Below, one piece after another: positions 1-6,177 of a stretch of DNA of 6,543 nt. The notes beneath the pieces were generated by a model. It was not told where the DNA came from and ran no database searches. It was given only the letters and a program-made list of their open reading frames with translations. Positions within the stretch are counted from its first letter, which is position 1, and each line of letters opens with the position of its first letter. Source of the stretch: Lentisphaerota bacterium (GTDB taxonomy: Bacteria; Verrucomicrobiota; Kiritimatiellia; RFP12; UBA1067); contig SUVZ01000221.1 in assembly GCA_015061765.1 (NCBI GenBank), positions 1 through 6,543 on the forward strand, read 5' to 3'. A program made the position numbers and the translations under genes.

Positions 1-10
1 TATGTCTTGA

Positions 11-88
11 TTCGTATTCCATCACGGTGAAACGATTGAGACGTATTGCGTATATAGGGTAACGGATGCGGGAAGTCCCGATTATCCG
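11..88 (+). other. In-frame coding-like extension upstream of the LamG gene start
   Basis: The 26 codons before the TTG at 89 are open and in frame, and look like domain sequence. They include ETYCVYRVTDAGSPDYP, which leads into APFSM. In the second LamG domain the matching segment is MSIYAVLERTQWKN followed later by APFSM. No ATG or GTG codon occurs in this stretch, and a TGA stop lies just before it at 8-10. I infer that this was once part of the same longer gene and that a nonsense change or frameshift separates it from its upstream portion. A sequencing error would look the same. Confidence 0.5.
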
Positions 89-1966
89 TTGGCTCCGTTT
101 TCGATGTGCTGCACGAATGTAGATTGCAATGAAAATGGAGTTGATGTAGGAAAGGAGGGTGTCCAGAACGGTCATGTGATCGTCACCACCCGTGTCGTCG
201 GCAATGCAAGGAGCTGGCTGTACATGATGGGCAATCACGGCGCGAAGCGTTACACCGTGGACCTTAGAGATGTGGCGGGGGTCGCCGAGACAAGTCCTTT
301 CATATTGTCCCATTTCCGTCAACGCGATTCAAACAATAAGGTTACGGGTAAAATCTTCTATGGGCCCAATGCCGGCGATGTGAAGAGCGCCTCCGCGACC
401 GGATATGACGTAAAGCAGGATATCGACAGGATCAGTCTGGCGGGAAGACTGAATACTGATGGAAGCTGGTGCGGAAGTTCCATGAGCATGAAGGGCAGAA
501 TCGGTGAAATGATCGTTTTCTCCCGTACTCTGAAGGACAAGGAACGGGAATATGTCGAAACGTATCTGCGGCGTAAATGGATGGGTTTTACGGACGCACT
601 TCCCGAATTGGAGGGATATGCAGGTCGTGCAGTCACCAATCTTTCGATTGAGGTCGCGTCAGGGTCGGCCACGTTCGCCCCATCCGCTTCCGGAGAGAAA
701 AATAGCGGGAGTCTGGTCAAGACAGGGGCGGGTAAACTTGTCTTTGCCGCAGACCGACCCGATGTGCAGTCGCTTCGCATTGATTCCGGCACGACAAGAT
801 TCGCTTCTGCGTGCGCCAGCTCTGGCGCTGCAATATGGGTGGATGCCGCTGACCAATCGTCGATTACGTTGGCGGGAGGCCGGGTTGTCAAGGTCTTGAA
901 CAAAGGTTCGTCCGGCGGATGTTTTACGCCAAATCCCAATGCCTGCGACGGACATCTCGTGCCCGGGCCTGAATACAGGACCGGCAGTGAAGGCATCAAC
1001 AATCTTGGTGTGCTTTCCTTCGATTTCTTCTCGGCTTTGTCTACGTGCGCATACACCAACCGCAACCAGGGTTCTCGCAGGATGTCGATCTATGCCGTGC
1101 TTGAGCGTACGCAGTGGAAAAACGAGACGGGCTGGGGGAATTCCGGAGCTCCGTTCAGTATGGTTGAGCAGGCTTCGTCCAAGAGTGATTTTGATCAAGG
1201 AGGGTCTGTGTATGTATATGACACCTCCGAACCGCGCAAGCGAACAACCTATGTGTGCAAGGAGGGCCTTTCAGTGCTTAACGGCGCCGACACCGGCGAG
1301 CCGTACCTTATGACATTCCAGGTCGGCGACAGGTACAAGATGTATGCCGACAGTTCGCTCTCCGAAGATGGTGTCAAGATGGCAGGATATGCCGGTCGTG
1401 GCTATCTGAGGCTTTTCTCTGAATCGCAAACTCCGCCCACTGTGGATTTTGTCCAGTTGGGGGGACGGTGCAACGGAAATGGCGTCCCTTTCTGTCCTGC
1501 CGGTCAAGCCCGGGGCTTGAACAGGATGTGGTCGGGCAAAATAGGCGAATTCATCGTTTTCAACCGTAGGCTCTCCCAGTGCGACGAGGCGGAACTGATG
1601 GCGTATCTTGAAAAGAAATGGTTTGGCGCAGGGAATGGCCCGGCTACTCCCCCATCGTTTCTTTCGGGCAACACTTCCGCTTCTTCTTTGGCGGAAGATA
1701 CCGGTCTTTCAATTGCGGATGGCGTAACTGTCGCGTTTGATCCCGGGGTTTCAATATCGGTCGGGGCGCTTGAATCGGACGGAGCGGTAGTGGTTGAGGC
1801 AAATCGAAATCCGGGTGTCGATTTCCGTCCACTCGTCGATTACGGTAGTTTTGGCGGCGACATCAAATTGTGGACGCTTTTGTCGGGGTGCGGGAATTCG
1901 GTATGTGTGGACAGGGCGGGAGTGGTCGGTCTGGCTCCAATCGGCCTATCCATCGTCATCAGGTGA
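89..1966 (+). CDS. LamG-like/autotransporter-repeat surface protein, C-terminal part (5' end missing or broken)
   Basis: Probable secreted or surface-displayed protein; its substrate cannot be read from the sequence. Numbered from the TTG at 89 (625 residues), I see four parts. Residues 1-167 are the back half of a LamG-like (concanavalin-type) domain ending in GRIGEMIVFSRTL and YLRRKWMG. Residues about 205-240 match the autotransporter-associated beta-strand pattern (LVKTGAGKLVFAAD, then a short beta turn). Residues 247-513 are a second, complete LamG-like domain that opens with AAIWVDAADQ and closes with GKIGEFIVFNRRL and YLEKKWFG. Residues 525-625 are a beta-rich tail ending in GLSIVIR. 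No signal peptide, membrane segment or beta-barrel is visible. The TTG start is doubtful: it has no well-placed ribosome site, and the frame already encodes domain sequence upstream of it, back to base 11. The first domain therefore lacks its front end. This is either a pseudogene remnant, a frameshift product, or a gene whose true 5' part lies outside the window. Family style is confident, function is not. Confidence 0.7.
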   Translation: MAPFSMCCTNVDCNENGVDVGKEGVQNGHVIVTTRVVGNARSWLYMMGNHGAKRYTVDLRDVAGVAETSPFILSHFRQRDSNNKVTGKIFYGPNAGDVKSASATGYDVKQDIDRISLAGRLNTDGSWCGSSMSMKGRIGEMIVFSRTLKDKEREYVETYLRRKWMGFTDALPELEGYAGRAVTNLSIEVASGSATFAPSASGEKNSGSLVKTGAGKLVFAADRPDVQSLRIDSGTTRFASACASSGAAIWVDAADQSSITLAGGRVVKVLNKGSSGGCFTPNPNACDGHLVPGPEYRTGSEGINNLGVLSFDFFSALSTCAYTNRNQGSRRMSIYAVLERTQWKNETGWGNSGAPFSMVEQASSKSDFDQGGSVYVYDTSEPRKRTTYVCKEGLSVLNGADTGEPYLMTFQVGDRYKMYADSSLSEDGVKMAGYAGRGYLRLFSESQTPPTVDFVQLGGRCNGNGVPFCPAGQARGLNRMWSGKIGEFIVFNRRLSQCDEAELMAYLEKKWFGAGNGPATPPSFLSGNTSASSLAEDTGLSIADGVTVAFDPGVSISVGALESDGAVVVEANRNPGVDFRPLVDYGSFGGDIKLWTLLSGCGNSVCVDRAGVVGLAPIGLSIVIR

Positions 1967-1986
1967 TGGGAGACGGTGGATAGGCC
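1943..1986 (+). terminator. Hairpin terminator overlapping the 3' end of the LamG gene
   Basis: GGCCTATCCATCGTC (1943-1957) pairs with GACGGTGGATAGGCC (1972-1986) to give a 15-bp stem with a 14-nt loop. The only non-Watson-Crick position is a U-G wobble in plus-strand RNA; on the minus strand it becomes an A-C mismatch. The arm is followed by TTATTCCT, a weak U-rich run, while no such run follows on the minus-strand side. This favours termination of the plus-strand gene. The 5' arm is inside the coding sequence (last codons, GLSIV) and the TGA stop sits in the loop. It fills most of the 39-bp gap to the convergent tex gene. Confidence 0.65.
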
Positions 1987-2005
1987 TTATTCCTGTCGGC
2001 AGCCT

Positions 2006-4261
2006 TCAGAGATTGGCGAACGGATTGCAGCTGAAACCGCTGGAGTGCGATCTGCCGCCGCGATCGCCGCTGCGCCGTGGGCCAGAAGGACGGCCTCCGT
2101 CCTGCGGGCGCGGCTTGGTGCGGGCGGAGAGCGATACGCGGTTTCGCGCCTTGTCGACTCCAATCACCTTCACCGTGATCTTGTCGCCTGTCTTCACGAC
2201 TTCAGACGGATCGCGCACAAACCTGTCGGCAATCTCCGATACGTGGACAAGCCCATCCTGGTGGATGCCGATATCGACAAATGCGCCGAACGCAGTGACG
2301 TTCGTGACTATGCCCTCAAGGGTCATTCCCTCCTTGACGTCATCGATCGTCATCACGTCTTCGCGGAAGGCCGGCTTCTCGAAGACCGCACGCGGGTCGC
2401 GTCCCGGTTTCTTGAGCTCTTCGACGATATCCTTGAGCGTCGGCTCTCCGACATCGCCCGAGACGTACTTCCTGACGTCAATCCTGTCCGCCAGCAGCGA
2501 ATTGCCGACGAGATCCTTCACCGAAACCCCAAGATCCTTCGCCATCTGTTCGACTAGCGCATAGCGCTCGGGGTGGACGCCTGACGAATCCAGCGGATTC
2601 GACGCCCCTCGTATGCGAAGGAATCCTGCAGACTGCTCGAATGCCTTCGGTCCAAGACCGGAAACCTTCTTAAGTTCGCTTCTGCTCTTGAACGCGCCGT
2701 TTTCGTTCCTCCATTCCACAATGCGCTTCGCGAGCGAAGCTCCAATGCCGGATACGCGCGTCAGAAGCGGAGCGGATGCCGTATTCAGCTCCACGCCGAC
2801 CTTGTTCACGCAACTGACCGTCACGTCGTCGAGCTTTGCGCTCAGAAGAGGCTGGAATACGTCATGCTGGTACTGTCCCACGCCGATCGCCTTCGGGTCG
2901 ATCTTCACCAGCTCCGCAAGCGGGTCCTGGAGACGGCGGCCGATAGATATCGCTCCGCGGACCGTAAGGTCGAGCGTCGGGAACTCTTCGCGCGCGATCT
3001 CGCTCGCGCTGTACACCGAAGCGCCTGACTCCGATACGGATACGACTATCACATCCTTCGCGCCCAGCGTCTTCAGAGTTGTTCGGACAAAAGCTTCGGT
3101 CTCGCGTCCTGCCGTGCCGTTGCCGACGGCGATCGCCTCAGGCCTGTACTTCACGATTATCTTGGCGATGACCTCGCGCGACTCGTCCGGCTTCTGCATC
3201 GGATAGATGACGGTATTCCCGAGAAACTTGCCGGTGGCGTCCAGCATGGCGACCTTGCATCCGGTGCGGATGCCTGGGTCGATGGCGAGAACGCGCTTTT
3301 CGCCGAGCGGAGAGGCGAGAAGAAGGTTGCGGAGGTTCTCGGCGAACACCTCAACCGCCGCGCGATCGCTCTCCTGCTTCTTCTCCATCGTCACGTCTAG
3401 CTCGCAGGCGGGCGAAATCAGGCGCTTGTATGCGTCGGACGCGGCAAGCCTCAGCTCGTCGGCGAGAGGGCTTGCGGACTTCACTCCGGCATACTCCTCG
3501 ATGCGTTCGATGAGCGGTGCGGAGTCGACCACAAGCCTCATGAAAAGAACACCCTCGGTCTGTCCGCGGCGGATCGCCAGATACCGGTGCGACGGCATGT
3601 CCGCTATCGGCTCCTCAAAATCGTAGTACTGCTCGAACTTCGTAGGCTCCGTCGGCGGCTTGACGAGGCTAACGCTGGACTTCACGACCGCCTTTGTCGC
3701 ATATGCCCTGCGGACGAGTCCGCGGACATCGGCGATGTCGGCGATGCGCTCGGCGCAGATGTCACGAGCTCCGGCAAGCGCGGCGGCGGCGTCCTCCACG
3801 CCCTTGGCGGCATCGATGAAACCTGCCGCAGCCGTCTCAGGGGATTCGCTTCCCTGCGCCCAGATGATGTCGGCGAGCGATTCCAGCCCTTTCTCCTTCG
3901 CTATCATTGCGCGTGTGCGGCGCTTTGGCTTGTAGGGCTGGTAGAGGTCCTCGAGCGCGCTCTTCACCATGCACTTTTCGATCTTGTCGCGCAATGCGTC
4001 CGTAAGTTTGCCCTGTTCGTCGATGGACTTGATGATCGTTGCCCTGCGCTCCTCCAGTTCGCCGTAGTATGCGACGCGCTCCTGTATTTTCAAGATTTGC
4101 ACTTCATCCAGATTGCCGTGCGCCTCCTTGCGGTAGCGGGCGATGAACGGAACCGTGTTGCCGTCCTTCAGAAGCTTTGCGACGGCCATCACCTGCGAAC
4201 CTGAAACCGACGCTTCTGCGGCGATCCTGGAAATCGTCGCCGCATTGATTTCTTCACTCAT
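2006..4261 (-). CDS. tex: Tex: S1 RNA-binding transcription accessory protein
   Basis: Complete 751-residue Tex protein, close to the roughly 770 usual for the family. Tex is a cytoplasmic nucleic-acid-binding factor related to eukaryotic Spt6 and associated with transcription; the S1 domain is the main RNA-binding part. Domains in order: the helical Tex N-terminal region (about 1-200), with VPFIARYRKEAHGNLDE at 37-53 and LEDLYQPYKPKRRTRA at 103-118; an RNase H-like YqgF domain (about 322-450) starting RVLAIDPGIRTGCKVAML and containing GNGTAGRETE at 380-389; tandem helix-hairpin-helix motifs (about 487-555: RVSGIGASLAKRIVEWR, then KKVSGLGPKAFEQSAGFLRI); and an S1 domain (about 643-715: GMTLEGIVTNVTAFGAFVDIG, HQDGLVHVSEIADRFV). 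A Gly/Arg/Ser-rich tail ends in NPFANL, a common Tex ending. The ATG at 4261 fits the family start; AAGGA lies 11 nt upstream, a slightly long spacing. It is transcribed divergently from gatC and convergently with the LamG gene. No damage is seen. Confidence 0.97.
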   Translation of the reverse strand: MSEEINAATISRIAAEASVSGSQVMAVAKLLKDGNTVPFIARYRKEAHGNLDEVQILKIQERVAYYGELEERRATIIKSIDEQGKLTDALRDKIEKCMVKSALEDLYQPYKPKRRTRAMIAKEKGLESLADIIWAQGSESPETAAAGFIDAAKGVEDAAAALAGARDICAERIADIADVRGLVRRAYATKAVVKSSVSLVKPPTEPTKFEQYYDFEEPIADMPSHRYLAIRRGQTEGVLFMRLVVDSAPLIERIEEYAGVKSASPLADELRLAASDAYKRLISPACELDVTMEKKQESDRAAVEVFAENLRNLLLASPLGEKRVLAIDPGIRTGCKVAMLDATGKFLGNTVIYPMQKPDESREVIAKIIVKYRPEAIAVGNGTAGRETEAFVRTTLKTLGAKDVIVVSVSESGASVYSASEIAREEFPTLDLTVRGAISIGRRLQDPLAELVKIDPKAIGVGQYQHDVFQPLLSAKLDDVTVSCVNKVGVELNTASAPLLTRVSGIGASLAKRIVEWRNENGAFKSRSELKKVSGLGPKAFEQSAGFLRIRGASNPLDSSGVHPERYALVEQMAKDLGVSVKDLVGNSLLADRIDVRKYVSGDVGEPTLKDIVEELKKPGRDPRAVFEKPAFREDVMTIDDVKEGMTLEGIVTNVTAFGAFVDIGIHQDGLVHVSEIADRFVRDPSEVVKTGDKITVKVIGVDKARNRVSLSARTKPRPQDGGRPSGPRRSGDRGGRSHSSGFSCNPFANL

Positions 4262-4272
4262 CTCTATTGTAG

Positions 4273-4277
4273 TCCTT
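4273..4277 (-). promoter_or_regulatory. Ribosome binding site of tex
   Basis: Minus-strand AAGGA ends 11 nt before the tex ATG. This is longer than the usual 5-9 nt but is the only purine-rich match in the leader besides the weak AGAG right before the ATG. Confidence 0.4.
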
Positions 4278-4320
4278 CATGTTGGGGATTGCATATTCGT
4301 GGTATGAAAATCGAGCGCGC

Positions 4321-4329
4321 ATTATATCA
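4321..4329 (-). promoter_or_regulatory. Extended -10 promoter of tex
   Basis: On the minus strand the sequence reads TGATATAAT, a perfect TATAAT preceded by the TG of an extended -10 element. No good -35 hexamer is found at 16-18 bp upstream, as expected for extended -10 promoters. The predicted transcription start is near 4314, giving a leader of about 50 nt before the tex ATG. Confidence 0.6.
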
Positions 4330-4385
4330 TTTTTCACCAGAAAATCGATTCGTGATTGCTGCCAAAAGCATTGCGTTGCCGAATA

Positions 4386-4394
4386 TGGTATAAT
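4386..4394 (+). promoter_or_regulatory. Extended -10 promoter of gatCA
   Basis: The plus strand reads TGGTATAAT: a consensus TATAAT at 4389-4394 with the extended TG two bases before it. The hexamer at the proper -35 distance (AAGCAT, 4366-4371) is poor. Transcription should start at about 4400-4404, essentially at the gatC ATG (4404), so the transcript would have a 0-4 nt leader. Confidence 0.6.
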
Positions 4395-4403
4395 CGAAGG
4401 CCT

Positions 4404-4703
4404 ATGGCAAATCAGAAAATAGATGTCGGATACGTCGCGGAGTTGGCGCGGCTTGAGCTTTCCGATGCGGAGAAGGCTACCTTTCAGGGGCAGCTTGAGG
4501 ATATCGTGAAGTATGTGGAGAAGATCTCCTCCGTCGATATAGAGGGAGTGGAGCCCACGATGCACGGAAGAGCCATCGTGAACGCGTTCCGCGAGGACGT
4601 GGTGCGTCCGTCCCTGGATCGCGAGGCCGCACTGGCCAACGCGCCAAGGCGCACGGAGAACGAGTTCTATCTTCCGAAGATCGTCGAGGGGGCCGAATCA
4701 TGA
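4404..4703 (+). CDS. gatC: Asp-tRNA(Asn)/Glu-tRNA(Gln) amidotransferase subunit C
   Basis: 99-residue GatC, the small subunit that wraps around and stabilises GatA in the GatCAB complex. That complex amidates misacylated Glu-tRNA(Gln) and/or Asp-tRNA(Asn) in the cytoplasm. Family landmarks, in order: VAELARLELSDAEKATF (11-27), the helix QLEDIVKYVEKISSVD (30-45), EGVEPTMH (47-54), FREDVVRPSLDREAALANAP (62-81) and the closing EFYLPKIVEG (87-96). Length is normal (about 95-100). The frame is open upstream to an ATG at 4356, but that would add 16 residues unlike the family and would start upstream of the promoter, so I chose the ATG at 4404. The only Shine-Dalgarno-like run (GAAGG, 4396-4400) is just 3 nt from the ATG, too close for normal use, and may not be transcribed. 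The stop overlaps the gatA start (ATGA), which suggests translational coupling. Confidence 0.95.
   Translation: MANQKIDVGYVAELARLELSDAEKATFQGQLEDIVKYVEKISSVDIEGVEPTMHGRAIVNAFREDVVRPSLDREAALANAPRRTENEFYLPKIVEGAES
4686..4692 (+). promoter_or_regulatory. Ribosome binding site of gatA inside gatC
   Basis: GAGGGGG within the last codons of gatC lies 7 nt before the gatA ATG at 4700, good spacing. It supports this start and coupled translation across the ATGA overlap. Confidence 0.6.
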
Positions 4704-6148
4704 GTCTGAATGAGCTTGGAGTGCGCGAGGCCGCGGAAGGACTGGCGGCGAAGAAGTTCTCGTCAGTCGAGCTTACGCAGGCGGTGATCGACCGTGTGCG
4801 CGAGAAGGACGGAGAAATCGGAGCATATCTCACCTTTGACGAGGAAGGCGCGCTTGCCGCCGCCAAGGCTGCGGATGAAGCCCGTGCGGCGGGCGGCGAA
4901 TCGCCGCTTCTAGGCGTACCTGTCGCGATCAAGGATCTGATAAACGTCAAGGGACAGCCCTGCACATGCGCATCGAAGATGCTCAAGGGCTATGTAAGCC
5001 CGTATGACGCGACCGTCATCAGGAATCTCAAGTCTGCCGGCGTCGTGTGCGCAGGCCGCGTGAACATGGACGAATTCGCAATGGGTTCGTCAACCGAGAA
5101 CTCGGGGCTTGGAGTCACGCGCAACCCATACGATGTGACGCGCGTTCCCGGCGGCAGTTCGGGCGGCAGTGCGGCGGCGGTCGGCGGCGATCTGGCCATT
5201 GCGGCTCTCGGCACCGATACGGGCGGCTCCATCCGCCAGCCTGCCAGCTTCTGCAACATCGTCGGTCTCAAGCCCAGCTACGGAAGGGTCAGCCGATTCG
5301 GCGTCACGGCATTCGCAAGCTCGCTCGACCAGGTCGGGCCGATGACGAAGTCCGTCGATGACGCGGCGATGCTGCTTCAGGTTCTTGCCGGGCACGACGA
5401 GATGGACGGCACCACGCCGAAGGATCCGGTTCCGGACTACATGAAGGCGATGGAAGGAGCGTCCATGAAGGGAGTCAGGATCGGTCTGCCCAAGGAATAC
5501 TACGACGTATCCGGTCTCGATCCAGAAGTGAAGCGGATCACCGACGAAGCGATCAAGGCCTGTGAAGCTGCAGGCGCAGAGCTCGTCGAGGTGTCGCTCC
5601 CGCACACGGAGTATGCGATGGCTGTCTACTACATCATCGCGCCCGCCGAGGCGTCGGCGAACCTTGCGCGGTTCGACGGAGTCCGCTACGGGCACCGCTC
5701 CGGGCGCAGTGACGACGTGTTCAGCCTCTATGCTCGGAGCAGGGCAGAAGGTTTCGGTCCGGAGGTGAAGCGCCGCATAATCATGGGGACGTACGTGCTT
5801 TCGAGCGGCTACTACGACGCCTACTACGGTCGCGCGTCCAAGGTCCGCACTCTCATCCGCCGCGACTTCGAGGACGTGTTCAGGAAGGTCGATACGCTGC
5901 TCACGCCTGTCGCTCCGACCCCTGCGTTCAAGCTTGGAGAGGTTCAGGATCCGCTCACGATGTACCTGAACGACCTGTTCACCATTCCGGGTTCGCTTGC
6001 CGGCAACTGCTCCATGAGCGTGCCCGCCGGATTTGCGGCGGCAGGAGACGCCCGTCTGCCCGTCGGCGTGCAGTTCATCTGCGATGCCTATCGCGAGGAT
6101 ACGCTTCTTCGTGTCGGGAAGGCGTTTGAACAGCTGTCCGCCAAGTGA
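4700..6148 (+). CDS. gatA: Asp-tRNA(Asn)/Glu-tRNA(Gln) amidotransferase subunit A (amidase)
   Basis: 482-residue GatA, full length for the family (about 480-490). It hydrolyses glutamine (or asparagine) to supply ammonia, which is channelled to GatB for transamidation of mischarged tRNA. The amidase-signature Ser-cisSer-Lys triad is intact: Lys78 in GVPVAIKDLINVKG, Ser153 in VPGGSSGGSAAAVGG, and the nucleophile Ser177 in LGTDTGGSIRQPASFC. These sit one residue earlier than K79/S154/S178 of the Staphylococcus aureus enzyme. Other GatA landmarks are NMDEFAMGSSTENS (122-135), GLKPSYGRVSRFG (189-201), RRIIMGTYVLSSGYYDAYY (358-376) and MYLNDLFTIPGSLAGNCSMS (421-440). The last two distinguish GatA from general amidases. 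The ATG overlaps the gatC stop by ATGA. gatB does not follow; a secretin-like gene does, so gatB must lie elsewhere if the complex is complete. No truncation or missing residue is seen. Confidence 0.97.
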   Translation: MSLNELGVREAAEGLAAKKFSSVELTQAVIDRVREKDGEIGAYLTFDEEGALAAAKAADEARAAGGESPLLGVPVAIKDLINVKGQPCTCASKMLKGYVSPYDATVIRNLKSAGVVCAGRVNMDEFAMGSSTENSGLGVTRNPYDVTRVPGGSSGGSAAAVGGDLAIAALGTDTGGSIRQPASFCNIVGLKPSYGRVSRFGVTAFASSLDQVGPMTKSVDDAAMLLQVLAGHDEMDGTTPKDPVPDYMKAMEGASMKGVRIGLPKEYYDVSGLDPEVKRITDEAIKACEAAGAELVEVSLPHTEYAMAVYYIIAPAEASANLARFDGVRYGHRSGRSDDVFSLYARSRAEGFGPEVKRRIIMGTYVLSSGYYDAYYGRASKVRTLIRRDFEDVFRKVDTLLTPVAPTPAFKLGEVQDPLTMYLNDLFTIPGSLAGNCSMSVPAGFAAAGDARLPVGVQFICDAYREDTLLRVGKAFEQLSAK

Positions 6149-6166
6149 TTTTAGCGCGCATTCTAC

Positions 6167-6171
6167 GGGAG
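6167..6171 (+). promoter_or_regulatory. Ribosome binding site of the secretin-like gene
   Basis: GGGAG is placed 6 nt upstream of the ATG at 6178. It fixes the start of this right-edge gene, which has no stop in the window. Confidence 0.6.
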
Positions 6172-6177
6172 TCGGTT

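Noticed and set aside
8..10. TGA at 8-10 as a recoded (Trp or selenocysteine) codon in the LamG gene
   Set aside because: tex, gatC, gatA and the LamG gene itself all use TGA as the terminal stop, and there is no visible recoding element.
659..1198. Long minus-strand open frame opposite the LamG gene (also 358-1065)
   Set aside because: Antisense to a clearly domain-structured protein. The translation is Arg/Pro/Ser-rich with no recognisable motif; a shadow of GC-biased coding DNA.
3587..4204. Plus-strand 205-residue open frame opposite tex (and others at 1976-2557 and 1794-2564)
   Set aside because: Lies over the conserved Tex domains in the opposite sense, has no family-like motifs, and is explained by codon bias of tex.
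4314..4323. AGCGCGCATT shared with 6153-6162 as a possible operator repeat
   Set aside because: Only 10 bp, GC-biased, one copy lies just after gatA; chance is sufficient.
4356..4403. Upstream ATG (4356) as the start of gatC
   Set aside because: Would add 16 residues unlike GatC, and would lie across the extended -10 promoter; ATG 4404 matches family length.
5090..5695. Minus-strand 201-residue open frame opposite gatA
   Set aside because: Covers the catalytic core of gatA; Arg-rich low-information translation with no family resemblance.
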